NCBI GenBank assembly: GCA_018830325.1
Contig: JAHJSQ010000029.1
Coordinates: 1-39,314 of the forward strand
DNA: 39,314 nucleotides
Reading direction: 5' to 3'
Source of the DNA: Gammaproteobacteria bacterium
GTDB taxonomy: Bacteria > Pseudomonadota > Gammaproteobacteria > Methylococcales > Methylomonadaceae
This document shows positions 1 to 8,249 of this stretch, piece after piece. The position numbers were made by a program, and so were the translations under genes. The number at the start of each line of letters is the position of its first letter. The stretch's first letter is position 1. A model generated the notes under the pieces. It worked only from the letters and a program-made list of their open reading frames with translations. It had not been told where the DNA came from and ran no database searches.

Positions 1-3
1 ACG

Positions 4-56
4 CTTTGTCCACGGGCTCCGAGCTCTCCTCTCTAGCTGGGAGCCCGTGGACAAAG
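4..56. repeat. Perfect inverted repeat at the window edge
   Basis: Arms at 4-20 and 40-56 are exact reverse complements (17 bp, core GTCCACGGGCTCC) around a 19-nt loop. It lies just downstream of the stop of the IS110-type transposase remnant, so it may be a subterminal structure of that element or a terminator-like hairpin. There is no T-run. The family to which it belongs cannot be told because the window begins here. Confidence 0.6.
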
Positions 57-83
57 GGTGGATAACCCGGCCCGATGCCCGCG

Positions 84-404
84 TTAGGCAGGCGCCCCTT
101 GATAAGCTTCGTTTTTCGTGGTCATCGCCCACAGTATCCGGGCGTTTTTGTTGGCTAGGGGAACCGCAGCCTTGTTAAAGCCGCGGCGCTCGACCAAGGC
201 CTGCAGCCACTGGCTGAGTTGATCCGTTTTGCCAGCACAGTTTTTGACCACCGCGCGGGCACCATGAATTAAGTTGGTTCGGATATAACGATTACCCCGC
301 TTACTGATCCCCAAATAGCGGGGTTTATCGTGCCCGGGAACCAGGCCCAGATTCGCCGCATAATCTCGGCTACTGGCATAGCCTTTGCCGTCCCTCTGTG
401 TCAG
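84..404 (-). mobile_element. IS110-family transposase, C-terminal remnant
   Basis: The minus-strand frame reads through from about 404 to a TAA at 84-86. It contains the C-terminal signature of IS110/IS116/IS902 transposases: SRDYAANLGLVPG, then YLGISKRGNRYIRTNLIHGA, then RRGFNKAAVPLANKNARI. In intact family members this region holds the catalytic serine segment and is preceded by an N-terminal RuvC-like DEDD domain of about 150 residues. That domain is absent here, so the copy is truncated. An in-frame ATG exists at 314, but the homology continues upstream of it, so 314 is not the true start. The homology stops near 400, where sequence of a different transposase family begins on the opposite strand. 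The fragment is a relic and cannot transpose by itself. Confidence 0.8.
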
Positions 405-409
405 GATAG

Positions 410-802
410 TTGTTTCTGATCGAACGCGAAGTCTTTCATAAAAAGAGCCAGAAGCTTACCCGTGAAATTGCCTTGGGTATGACCAGTAGACCCGCTGAAC
501 AAGCGAATGCTCAACGACTACTCGCAATTAATCGTGGGCATTGGACCATCGAAAATTCGTGTCACTATATTATCGATTGGAATTATGACGAAGATCGCTG
601 CCAAATTTCAAATGGCAATGGCCCTGAGAACATGACGCGACTACGCCGGTTTGCAGCCGGGGTGATCAAAATGTTCGCCAAAGGAAAGACGAGCGTGACT
701 GAAAAAATGCAGCAATTGAACCGTAATATCCGGTTGGTTTTTGACTATTTGCGTATGACTCAGAATTCTATACGCGGCGTCACGCCTTGCTTAAAGGGTT
801 AA
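410..802 (+). mobile_element. ISAs1-family transposase, C-terminal remnant
   Basis: This 130-residue open frame has no proper start; a TAG sits just upstream at 407-409. It resembles the end of ISAs1-type DDE transposases: IEREVFHKKSQK, then NRGHWTIENSCHYIIDWNYD with EDRCQI, then NMTRLRRFAAGVIKMF. The glutamate in the HWTIEN block corresponds to the family's conserved GHW-IEN region near the end of the catalytic domain. The N-terminal two thirds of the protein (usually about 370 residues in total) are missing, and the break coincides with the edge of the IS110 fragment. It ends 90 bp before ribF, where gammaproteobacteria often have murJ or rpsT, so the left side of the ribF cluster has been disturbed by insertion sequences. 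Confidence 0.75.
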
Positions 803-892
803 CGCAAATTTACCGTGTGATTGGAATGCAATTTGTCGGTCACAGACGCCGGATAATGATAGAATTCCCTGTTTTTCCAGCAAGATGTATTC

Positions 893-1822
893 ATGCGATT
901 GATTAGAGGATTGGCTCACATTGAACCTCTGCCGAAAGGTTGTGTGCTGACGATAGGCAATTTCGACGGTTTGCACTTAGGTCACCGGGCGGTTATCGAC
1001 AAATTGGCACGGCAAGGCCGGGAAATGGGCTTGCCGTCGGTCGCTTTGATATTCGAACCCCAGCCTTTGGAATATTTTCAAGGAAGAAACGCTCCGTCGC
1101 GTCTAACTCGATTACGGGAAAAAATCATTCAGTTCTCGGCATCGCCTATTGATCGAGTATTGATACTGCGTTTTAATCGCTTCTTTGCCGATTTGGAGGC
1201 CGAAGATTTTATCGAAGATATTTTGCTGAAACGGCTGAATGTCAAATATCTCGTGGTCGGCGACGACTTTCATTTCGGCAAGGCGCGGCGCGGTAATTTT
1301 GCGATGTTGAAGGAAAAGGGCTGTGAGTTCGGTTTTCAGGTCGAAGATACACCTTCTTATCAAATAGATGGGCATCGGGTCAGTAGTACGATGATTCGTG
1401 ATGCCTTGGGTGAAGGCGACCTGGATTATGCCGCCGGCATGCTCGGGCGTTCTTATTCGGTTTGTGGTCGAGTGGCCTATGGCGATAAGATAGGGCGCAC
1501 GATAGGATTTCCAACCGCAAACATTCAGCTATCGCGAAAAAACACACCGATCGAGGGCGTGTTCGCGGTTGTCATGACCGGCATCGATGGACGGGAAATA
1601 CCCGGTATTGCCAATGTCGGCACGCGACCAACCGTGGGCGGCGGTTCGAAGGTGATTTTGGAGACCCATTTATTCGATTTCAACCGCGATATTTACGGGC
1701 ACTATGTCGAAGTGCATTTCAAGAAGAAAATAAGAAATGAAATGCGTTTTCCTTCGCTGGACGAACTCAAGGCGCAGATCGTCAACGATGTGGACGAAGC
1801 TAAAAAAATTTTACTGATTTAA
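893..1822 (+). CDS. ribF: Bifunctional riboflavin kinase/FMN adenylyltransferase
   Basis: RibF phosphorylates riboflavin to FMN and adenylates FMN to FAD in the cytoplasm. The 309-residue product is close to the E. coli length of 313. The N-terminal FAD synthetase domain (about residues 1-180) shows the nucleotidyltransferase block TIGNFDGLHLGHRAV and the later SSTMIRDAL block. The C-terminal riboflavin kinase domain (about 185-305) shows GDKIGRTIGFPTANI and GIANVGTRPT. The ATG at 893 gives the expected N-terminus; no strong ribosome binding site precedes it. ileS begins 15 bp after the stop and lspA follows, which is the conserved gammaproteobacterial order ribF-ileS-lspA. Immediately upstream are only transposase relics, so the promoter must lie in the short 803-892 gap or further left. 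Identification is secure. Confidence 0.97.
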   Translation: MRLIRGLAHIEPLPKGCVLTIGNFDGLHLGHRAVIDKLARQGREMGLPSVALIFEPQPLEYFQGRNAPSRLTRLREKIIQFSASPIDRVLILRFNRFFADLEAEDFIEDILLKRLNVKYLVVGDDFHFGKARRGNFAMLKEKGCEFGFQVEDTPSYQIDGHRVSSTMIRDALGEGDLDYAAGMLGRSYSVCGRVAYGDKIGRTIGFPTANIQLSRKNTPIEGVFAVVMTGIDGREIPGIANVGTRPTVGGGSKVILETHLFDFNRDIYGHYVEVHFKKKIRNEMRFPSLDELKAQIVNDVDEAKKILLI

Positions 1823-1837
1823 CTCAAGTTAACGACG

Positions 1838-4663
1838 ATGGATTATAAAACTACACTGAATTTACCTAAAACGGATTTTCCGATGAAGGCCAATCTGGCG
1901 CAACGCGAACCGGAGCGGCTGGCGGCTTGGAACGAAATCGATCTGTATCAGAAAATTAGGGAAGAGTTTGCCGGACGCCCTCGATTCATTCTGCATGACG
2001 GCCCGCCTTATGCGAACGGTGCGATTCATATCGGTCACGCGGTCAATAAAGTTCTGAAAGATATTATCGTTAAGTCCAAGTCATTGAGCGGATTTGATGC
2101 GCCTTACGTTCCGGGGTGGGATTGTCATGGCTTACCGATCGAACTGATGGTCGAAAAGAAAGTCGGTAAGGCCGGCGGCAAAGTTTCCGAAGCCGAATTC
2201 CGCAATGCCTGCCGCGACTATGCGGCTAAGCAAGTCGAGATGCAAAAGGGCGAATTCATTCGCTTGGGCGTATTGGGTGAATGGGATAACCCTTATTTAA
2301 CGATGAACTTTAAATTCGAGGCAGACATCGTTCGCGCACTGGGTAAAATCAGCAAAAACGGCCATTTGAGTAAGGGCGCGAAACCAGTGCATTGGTGTAC
2401 CGATTGCGGTTCGGCGCTGGCCGAGGCCGAAGTCGAATATGAAGACAAGCATTCGCCTGCGATCGACGTGCGCTTTCAGGTCGTCGACGAAGCCGCATTT
2501 TTGGCGCGCTGTCATCATGTGCCCGAGCACGAAGGCGAAGGCCCGCTCTCGGCCGTGATTTGGACGACCACGCCGTGGACCTTGCCGGCCAACCAAGCTG
2601 TTGCATTGAACCCGGAATTGGAATATGCGGTCGTGCAATGCGAAAAAGACGGCGCAAAAGAACGTTTGGTCTTGGCCGAAGCCTTGATGAAGGATGCGAT
2701 GCTCCGTTACGGCATTGAGGAATATCATGTAATTGCCTATTGCAAAGGTGATGCGCTGGAAAATCTGCTGTTACAGCATCCGTTCTATGAGCGTAAAGTG
2801 CCGGTTATTCTCGGCGAGCACGTCACGGTCGAGGCGGGCACCGGCGCCGTGCATACCGCTCCCGGCCACGGTCAAGAAGACTATGTGGTCGGCCTGAAAT
2901 ACGATTTGCCGGTGGACAATCCGGTCGGCGACAACGGTGTGTTCTTGCCGAATACCGAATTGTTTGCCGGCGAGCATGTCTTCACAGCGAACGACCATGT
3001 GCTCGAAGTGTTGGCCGAGCGAGGCAAGTTGGTGCATCACGAATCGATGCTACACAGTTATCCGCATTGCTGGCGGCATAAGACGCCGATCATCTTCCGC
3101 GCGACACCGCAATGGTTTATCTCGATGGAGAAAAACGGCTTGCGCGATAAGGCCTTGGAGGAAATCAACAAGGTCCAATGGATACCGGATTGGGGGCAGG
3201 CCCGTATCGAAGGTATGGTCGGCGGACGCCCGGATTGGTGCGTGTCGCGTCAGCGTACTTGGGGCGTGCCGATCGCGTTATTCGTGCATAAGGAAAGCGG
3301 GGATCTGCATCCGAACACCGAGGCATTGATCGAACAAGTGGCTCTTCGCATCGAACAAAAAGGCATCGACGCCTGGTTCGAATTGGATGCGGCTGAATTA
3401 CTCGACGCTGATGCCGAATATTATGAAAAAATGCAAGATACGCTCGATGTCTGGTTCGACTCCGGCGTGACGCATTATGCCGTACTCGATGCCAGGGATA
3501 ATTTGGATTTTCCGGCCGACTTGTATTTAGAAGGGTCGGATCAACATCGGGGTTGGTTTCAATCGTCCCTCTTGGCATCGGTCGCGATGCGAGGTGTTGC
3601 GCCTTACAAGGCGGTATTGACGCACGGTTTCACGGTCGATGCGGACGGCAAAAAAATGTCCAAGTCGAGCGGCAATGTCGTCGCGCCGCAAACGATCATG
3701 AAAACCTTGGGTGCTGATGTGTTGCGCCTGTGGGTTTCGGCGACCGACTATCGCGCCGAAATGAATGTCTCGGACGAAATTCTGAAAAGAACCTCTGATG
3801 TTTACCGGCGCTTGCGTAATACGGCCCGTTTCTTGTTGTCCAACTTGGACGGTTTCGATCCGGCTCTGCATACGGTTCCAGCGAACGAACTGTTGGCATT
3901 GGACCGCTGGGTCGTCGACCGCGCTTATTGTTTGCAGCAAGAGGTCGTTGCCGCTTATGAAAGCTATCAATTCCACCAAGTCTATCAAAAAGTGCATAAC
4001 TTCTGCGCCGTCGACCTCGGCGGTTTTTATCTCGACATCATTAAAGATCGGCAATATACCGCGAAAGCGGACGGTTTGGCGCGTAGGTCCGCGCAAACTG
4101 CGATGTATCATGTCGCCGAAGCGTTAGCCCGATGGTTGTCGCCGATTATCAGCTATACCGCCGACGAAATTTGGCACTATCTGCCGGGGCAGCGTAGTCA
4201 GTCGGTGTTTCTCGAAACCTGGTACCAAGGCCTTTTTGAGTTGGACAAAGATTCTCCGATGGACAGAGATTTTTGGTCAAAGGTAATGGCCGTGCGCGAA
4301 GCGGTCAGCAAGGAATTGGAGCGGGTGCGCAAAACCGGTGCGATTGGGGCATCGCTCAATGCCGAGGTCACTTTGTATGCCGACGAGCGTAACTTCCCGG
4401 TATTGAAACAACTCGAGAGTGAATTGCATTTTGTGTTTATTACGTCGGCGGCAACGGTTCAAGTGCTGGCATCGAGTCCCGATGATGCCGTACAAGCTGA
4501 GTTGGAAGGGTTAAAAATCAAGGTCTCGGTATCCGATCACGCCAAGTGCGTGCGCTGCTGGCATCAACGCGCAGATATCGGCGTCGATCCGAATCATCCT
4601 GAATTATGTGGACGCTGCGTCGAGAATATCGTTGGCGACGGCGAAGTCCGACGTTTCGCTTAA
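1838..4663 (+). CDS. ileS: Isoleucyl-tRNA synthetase
   Basis: This enzyme charges tRNA-Ile with isoleucine and edits misactivated valine. The 941-residue product matches the E. coli length of 938. Class I catalytic signatures are present: the HIGH motif within [16 protein letters not shown] near residue 55-70, and KMSKS in [13 protein letters not shown] near 605. The CP1 editing insertion contains the conserved [13 protein letters not shown] block. The C-terminus carries the zinc-binding knuckle, two CxxC pairs (CVRC and CGRC around 905-930), typical of bacterial IleRS of the E. coli type. The ATG at 1838 gives the usual [16 protein letters not shown] start. It sits between ribF (15 bp gap) and lspA (16 bp gap), so the three are probably co-transcribed. 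No anomaly was seen. Confidence 0.98.
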   Translation: MDYKTTLNLPKTDFPMKANLAQREPERLAAWNEIDLYQKIREEFAGRPRFILHDGPPYANGAIHIGHAVNKVLKDIIVKSKSLSGFDAPYVPGWDCHGLPIELMVEKKVGKAGGKVSEAEFRNACRDYAAKQVEMQKGEFIRLGVLGEWDNPYLTMNFKFEADIVRALGKISKNGHLSKGAKPVHWCTDCGSALAEAEVEYEDKHSPAIDVRFQVVDEAAFLARCHHVPEHEGEGPLSAVIWTTTPWTLPANQAVALNPELEYAVVQCEKDGAKERLVLAEALMKDAMLRYGIEEYHVIAYCKGDALENLLLQHPFYERKVPVILGEHVTVEAGTGAVHTAPGHGQEDYVVGLKYDLPVDNPVGDNGVFLPNTELFAGEHVFTANDHVLEVLAERGKLVHHESMLHSYPHCWRHKTPIIFRATPQWFISMEKNGLRDKALEEINKVQWIPDWGQARIEGMVGGRPDWCVSRQRTWGVPIALFVHKESGDLHPNTEALIEQVALRIEQKGIDAWFELDAAELLDADAEYYEKMQDTLDVWFDSGVTHYAVLDARDNLDFPADLYLEGSDQHRGWFQSSLLASVAMRGVAPYKAVLTHGFTVDADGKKMSKSSGNVVAPQTIMKTLGADVLRLWVSATDYRAEMNVSDEILKRTSDVYRRLRNTARFLLSNLDGFDPALHTVPANELLALDRWVVDRAYCLQQEVVAAYESYQFHQVYQKVHNFCAVDLGGFYLDIIKDRQYTAKADGLARRSAQTAMYHVAEALARWLSPIISYTADEIWHYLPGQRSQSVFLETWYQGLFELDKDSPMDRDFWSKVMAVREAVSKELERVRKTGAIGASLNAEVTLYADERNFPVLKQLESELHFVFITSAATVQVLASSPDDAVQAELEGLKIKVSVSDHAKCVRCWHQRADIGVDPNHPELCGRCVENIVGDGEVRRFA

Positions 4664-4679
4664 AATAAGGACGGGTCGA

Positions 4680-5153
4680 ATGTTGAAATGGCTTTGGTTA
4701 TCGTTTGTCGTGCTGGTTCTGGATCAAATTACCAAACTGGCGGTAGCGGCGAACATGCAGCTTTATCAATCGATTCAAGTAATACCTTTTTTTAATCTGA
4801 CCTATGTGCATAACACCGGCGCGGCCTTCAGTTTCTTGAGTGAGGCCGGCGGCTGGCAGCGTTGGTTTTTCGCCGCGTTGGCCTTCGTGATTAGTGTTGT
4901 GATCACGGTTTGGTTAGCAAGGCTCAAGCGGCATGAAACCCTGTTGGCGGTTTCGTTGGCCTTGGTACTCGGCGGCGCGGTCGGCAATCTGATCGACCGA
5001 CTCGCCTACGGCTATGTGATCGATTTTCTCGATGTCTATTATCAAGACTGGCATTGGCCGGCGTTCAACATCGCCGACTCGGCGATTACGATCGGTGTCG
5101 CGTTGATGATTGCCGAATCGTTCGGTATTGGCAAAAAAGACGAAGCCTCGTGA
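4680..5153 (+). CDS. lspA: Lipoprotein signal peptidase (signal peptidase II)
   Basis: LspA is an inner-membrane aspartyl protease that removes signal peptides from diacylglyceryl-modified prolipoproteins. From the ATG at 4680 the product is 157 residues; a longer in-frame start at 4608 lies inside ileS and is rejected, because AAGGACGG stands just upstream of 4680. Four hydrophobic segments are visible, beginning at MLKWLWLSFVVLVLDQ. The two catalytic aspartates fall in the family blocks GGAVGNLIDR and FNIADSAITIG; the conserved NTGAAFS block is also present. Its substrates could include the lipobox-bearing alkaline phosphatase encoded at 24676. In many relatives fkpB and ispH follow lspA; here the next gene is ampD on the opposite strand, so the cluster is interrupted. 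Confidence 0.97.
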   Translation: MLKWLWLSFVVLVLDQITKLAVAANMQLYQSIQVIPFFNLTYVHNTGAAFSFLSEAGGWQRWFFAALAFVISVVITVWLARLKRHETLLAVSLALVLGGAVGNLIDRLAYGYVIDFLDVYYQDWHWPAFNIADSAITIGVALMIAESFGIGKKDEAS

Positions 5154-5163
5154 AAAAGCGGTG

Positions 5164-5239
5164 GTAGGGTACATATCGCGTACCTTTTGATGAGTATCCA
5201 TTCCGATTTGTTCGAAAGGCGTCTCGTAGCGCACCCTAC
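5164..5239. repeat. GTAGGGT-type palindromic repeat between lspA and ampD
   Basis: The gap between the converging lspA and ampD genes contains GTAGGGTAC-atatcgc-GTACC (5164-5184) and, at its other edge, GCGCACCCTAC (5229-5239), which pairs with GTAGGGT. Similar blocks recur at 15215-15238 and 15689-15705, so this is a small dispersed repeat family. It overlaps the final codons of ampD and might act as a convergent terminator, though no T-run is seen. Confidence 0.5.
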
Positions 5240-5778
5240 ATTAACAAATCGAACAACCTATCCCAATCGAACGACGGACCCGGGTCGGTCTTGCGGTTTG
5301 GTGCAATATCGCTATGGCCGGTCAACGTTTGTTTGGATAATTTCGGATAATGTGCAAATAAGCATTTTAGCGTTGCCGCGAGTTGTTCATATTGTTCGTC
5401 GGTATAGGGCGATGTTTCGGTTCCTTCGAGCTCGATGCCGATTGAAAAATCATTACAGCGTTCCCGACCTCGATAGCTTGAAAGGCCCGCATGCCAGGCG
5501 CGTTTGTCGAATGGTACGTATTGCTCGACTTCGCCGGTCCTTCGGATCAGCAAATGCGCCGAAACTCTTATTTGATGAATGTCTTGAAAATAAGGGTGAT
5601 CGCTGGGGCATAATGTATTGCTAAACAATCGGTCGATATGGGGCGTACCGAATTCGCCGGGCGGTAAGCTGATGCAATGAATCACAACTAGCGAAATATC
5701 GTCGGGGTCGGGGCGTTCGTCATGATTCGGTGAAGGCCTTTGCTTACAATCATCGAGACAGTGATTGGTGAGTTTCAT
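5236..5778 (-). CDS. ampD: 1,6-anhydro-N-acetylmuramyl-L-alanine amidase AmpD
   Basis: AmpD cleaves the stem peptide from 1,6-anhydro-MurNAc in the cytoplasm during peptidoglycan recycling; its loss classically derepresses AmpR-controlled beta-lactamases. The 180-residue product has the Amidase_2 fold signatures. Zinc ligand candidates are the histidine in LVVIHCISLPPGEFG, the histidine in LTGHSDIAPNRKTDPG, and the aspartate in the same block; SAHLLIRRTGEVEQYVPF and AWHAGLSSY are also typical. The gene is divergent from nadC, the same arrangement as ampD and nadC in E. coli, with only 31 bp between starts, so the two promoters must overlap the opposing reading frames. The stop overlaps a small palindromic repeat. 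No ampE follows. Confidence 0.95.
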   Translation of the reverse strand: MKLTNHCLDDCKQRPSPNHDERPDPDDISLVVIHCISLPPGEFGTPHIDRLFSNTLCPSDHPYFQDIHQIRVSAHLLIRRTGEVEQYVPFDKRAWHAGLSSYRGRERCNDFSIGIELEGTETSPYTDEQYEQLAATLKCLFAHYPKLSKQTLTGHSDIAPNRKTDPGPSFDWDRLFDLLM

Positions 5779-5809
5779 GGGGTTTTATAATTATTCGGAG
5801 TACGAAAGT

Positions 5810-6640
5810 ATGAACCAATCGTCCATTGTTGAGCAAATCCAACTTTTTCTCGAAGAAGATATCGGTACCGGGGATATTACCGCGCAAATTATTCCCGAAA
5901 ACAAAAACGCTCGGGCTGAAGTCATCACGCGTGAAGACATGGTTTTATGCGGACACGCCTGTTTCGACGCCGTGTTCCGGTTCTTGGACGAAAATGTACA
6001 TATCGAGTGGCTAGTCACCGAGGGTGATAAGGTCTCCAAGGATACTGTGCTATGTCGTTTGCAGGGTAATGCTCGTGCCTTGTTGACAGGTGAACGAAGT
6101 GCGTTAAATATTCTACAAACAATGTCAGCAACCGCGACGCAAGCTAGAGGATATGCCGATGCGGTAGCCGGAACGGAGTGCCGTATCCTCGATACGCGTA
6201 AAACTCTACCCGGTTTGAGAAAACTTCAAAAATACGCAGTGGTTTGCGGCGGTTGCGTTAATCATCGGATCGGCCTGTTCGACGGCATCTTGATCAAGGA
6301 AAATCATATCATTGCGGCGGGTTCGATTACCGCCGCAGTACAAATGGCACGCGAGCTATCCGAATTGCCGGTCGAAATCGAAGTGGAGAATCTTCAGGAG
6401 TTTGAACAGGCGCTTGCTGCCGCACCGGACCGGATCATGCTCGATAATTTCAGTCTTCAAGATTTGAAGGCCGCGGTTAAGCTCAACGGCGGCCGAGTCG
6501 GATTGGAAGCGTCGGGTAATATCGATTTAAAAAGTGTTAAAAAAATTGCCAAAACCGGTGTCGATTTTATTTCGATCGGCGCATTGACCAAAAATATCAA
6601 AGCGATTGATTTGTCGATGCGTATCAACCTGGTGAATTGA
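5810..6640 (+). CDS. nadC: Quinolinate phosphoribosyltransferase (decarboxylating)
   Basis: NadC converts quinolinate and PRPP to nicotinate mononucleotide in de novo NAD synthesis. The chosen ATG at 5810 has GGAG about nine bases upstream and gives 276 residues beginning MNQSSIVEQIQLF; an in-frame ATG at 5765 would overlap the ampD start and adds an unlikely N-terminus. Visible family blocks are EEDIGTGDITAQ, the substrate-binding ILDTRKTLPGLRKLQKYAV, VNHRIGLFDGILIKENH, and the beta-barrel end LEASGNI. The following flavin-reductase-like gene begins one base after the stop, so both are likely translated from one mRNA. Its divergent partner is ampD. Confidence 0.97.
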   Translation: MNQSSIVEQIQLFLEEDIGTGDITAQIIPENKNARAEVITREDMVLCGHACFDAVFRFLDENVHIEWLVTEGDKVSKDTVLCRLQGNARALLTGERSALNILQTMSATATQARGYADAVAGTECRILDTRKTLPGLRKLQKYAVVCGGCVNHRIGLFDGILIKENHIIAAGSITAAVQMARELSELPVEIEVENLQEFEQALAAAPDRIMLDNFSLQDLKAAVKLNGGRVGLEASGNIDLKSVKKIAKTGVDFISIGALTKNIKAIDLSMRINLVN

Positions 6641-6641
6641 C

Positions 6642-7124
6642 ATGAGCGAAAAAATAGCGGATTTATGCCGGCTAATCAGTCACGGCGTTTATGTGGTCGG
6701 CGTGCGCGACGGCGAAAAAACCAATGCCTTCACCGCCGCGTGGGTCATGCAAGTGTCTTTCGATCCGGTTATGCTGGCGCTGAGCATCAATCCTGAGCAT
6801 TATTCTTATCGACTCCTTGAGGCCGGCAAATGCTGTTCGGTCAATGTTCTAGGCAGGGATCAAATGACCATGGCCGAGCATTTCGGCCGCTCCGGGCCCG
6901 ATAAAATGTCGGGATATGTTTGGCAACAGGAGAAAACCGGCGCGCCGGTATTATCAGAAAGTCTCGCCTATTTCGATTGCGAGCTCAGTCATTTCACCGA
7001 TGCCGGCGATCACCGCATCGCTGTGTTGAGGGTCGTCGATGCGGCGATGCTTAGAAGCGGTCCCTTGATGCTCTACAGTCAGACCGGCGATATGGATGGC
7101 AGCAGCGAGCTATACGACGAATAA
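6642..7124 (+). CDS. Flavin reductase-like domain protein
   Basis: The 160-residue product resembles the flavin reductase-like (FMN-binding split barrel) family: GVYVVGVRDGEKTNAFTAAW near the N-terminus, then VSFDPVMLALSINP, SYRLLEAGKCCSVNVLG and, later, FDCELSHFTDAGDHRIAV. Members bind FMN and reduce it with NAD(P)H, or act as small flavoproteins; the partner or substrate cannot be read from the sequence. It starts one base after the nadC stop with no room for its own promoter, so it is the second gene of a nadC operon. A functional link with NAD synthesis is only suggested by position. It is followed by a repeat-rich 371-bp gap. Confidence 0.85.
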   Translation: MSEKIADLCRLISHGVYVVGVRDGEKTNAFTAAWVMQVSFDPVMLALSINPEHYSYRLLEAGKCCSVNVLGRDQMTMAEHFGRSGPDKMSGYVWQQEKTGAPVLSESLAYFDCELSHFTDAGDHRIAVLRVVDAAMLRSGPLMLYSQTGDMDGSSELYDE

Positions 7125-7167
7125 CGTCATCAGAAAAAGATAACCCTAAAAAGAGAGAAGTTGGCAT

Positions 7168-7221
7168 GTGTTGTAGACCGTTCGTGCTGAGCCGAGTCGA
7201 AGCACGAACGGTCTACAACAC
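7168..7221. repeat. Long perfect hairpin, 21-bp arms
   Basis: Arms at 7168-7188 and 7201-7221 are exact reverse complements (outer part GTGTTGTAGACCGTTCG) around a 12-nt loop. TTTT follows at 7222, so it could terminate the nadC operon when read on plus. The sequence CGTTCGTGCTGAGCCGAGTC looks like a widespread dispersed bacterial palindrome rather than a gene-specific terminator. The remainder of the 7125-7495 gap holds no recognisable gene. Confidence 0.75.
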
Positions 7222-7379
7222 TTTTACCTGCTTGGTGAAGCTTCAAATTATCCCTCACCCACCCCGCGCCTCGAACTTTCATTTGTTGAGGCAATTGCCA
7301 GTCCTTCATGAGCGTTAGAATAAATTAATAATTTAACCTGACCCCTTTTTTCACTTTTTTCATGAAACATCCGGTTGTT

Positions 7380-7412
7380 GTAAGTATCCATACATTTTGT
7401 AAGTATTCATAC
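7380..7412. promoter_or_regulatory. Tandem GTAAGTATYCATAC sites upstream of the HEAGH gene
   Basis: Two direct repeats of GTAAGTATYCATAC occupy 7380-7393 and 7399-7412, a 19-bp period (nearly two helical turns). Each contains the palindrome GTATNNATAC. They lie about 85 bp before the ATG at 7496, in a position suitable for an operator. The binding protein is unknown. Confidence 0.4.
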
Positions 7413-7495
7413 GTATAGTTTTCAGATGACGATTCATAAATACTAAACCCCCGATAAAACAGAATAATCTTATATCTTAAGAGAGGGCTCCCCCC

Positions 7496-8179
7496 ATGAT
7501 GAATCGTACCTTTAATTTTAAGGACTCATCTTCAGAATCCCATAGAGAAATTAGCCGTAACATCGCTTTCCATGAAGCGGGCCATGCTGCCGCTATACAT
7601 TTGGGCAACCAAGAGAAAGGATTGCCGCCGGTTTTTTTTCAGATATGTGTCAAACCGTTAAATACCGACTTTCAGTCATCCGAGTGTTTAGGAGATCGAT
7701 CGGCTCGATATATGGCTAAAGTAGAAGGCGGCCGCTTGATTCATACGATAGCAACATCGTTTCACGAAACGACAAAATACTTTTCTAATGCACAAAAGCT
7801 TGCTTATCAGTGTGCTTTTGAAGCCGATATCATCAATTTACTCGTTGGACCGCTTGCTGAGGCCAGATATATCGCATTGCGCGACAATGAACCCATTAAT
7901 TCTCGGCTAGTGAATATCGAGGCGCTGCAATATTATGGCGGATCATCCGATTTGGAGCTAGTCAACGAGTATCTTGACTGCTTTATTGTGACTCGGGAAC
8001 TAAGAGAGAGAAAACTCAAGTCGCTCTTCATGGATGCATTCAGTTTTATCAATGATAGGTCAAATTGGCTCGCAATCACTGCGCTGGCCAACTTTGTTTT
8101 ATCGACCGATAGAAATGTCCTTCAATTTGAAGAAATTGGATCAATACTTGAACAGGGCAAGTTACTGACAAAAAACTAA
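7496..8179 (+). CDS. Free-standing M41 (FtsH)-like zinc metalloprotease domain
   Basis: The 227-residue protein has the zinc-binding motif HEAGHAAAIHL at about residues 27-37, preceded by the arginine/alanine-rich helix ISRNIAFHEAGH typical of FtsH-type M41 peptidases. About 110 residues later, LLVGPLAEARYIAL and YYGGSSDLELVNEYLDC resemble the family's GG-AAE and S-ND-L blocks, where an aspartate supplies the third zinc ligand. No AAA+ ATPase domain and no membrane segment are present, so it is not FtsH. A Shine-Dalgarno-like GAGAGGG precedes the ATG by about eight bases; a second ATG follows immediately. The following gene is a broken c-di-GMP gene on the same strand. Substrate and role are unknown; the protease assignment rests on motifs alone. 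Confidence 0.6.
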   Translation: MMNRTFNFKDSSSESHREISRNIAFHEAGHAAAIHLGNQEKGLPPVFFQICVKPLNTDFQSSECLGDRSARYMAKVEGGRLIHTIATSFHETTKYFSNAQKLAYQCAFEADIINLLVGPLAEARYIALRDNEPINSRLVNIEALQYYGGSSDLELVNEYLDCFIVTRELRERKLKSLFMDAFSFINDRSNWLAITALANFVLSTDRNVLQFEEIGSILEQGKLLTKN

Positions 8180-8249
8180 CTCAAAGGCGCTATCGACACC
8201 TAGTCTAGGTTCATTGTTTTCAATAAATTCGAGGGGGGTTAGCTGTTTT

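Noticed and set aside
833-865. TTGTCG and TAGAAT/GATAAT as a ribF promoter
   Set aside because: Spacing is 21 bp or 13 bp, outside the sigma-70 range.
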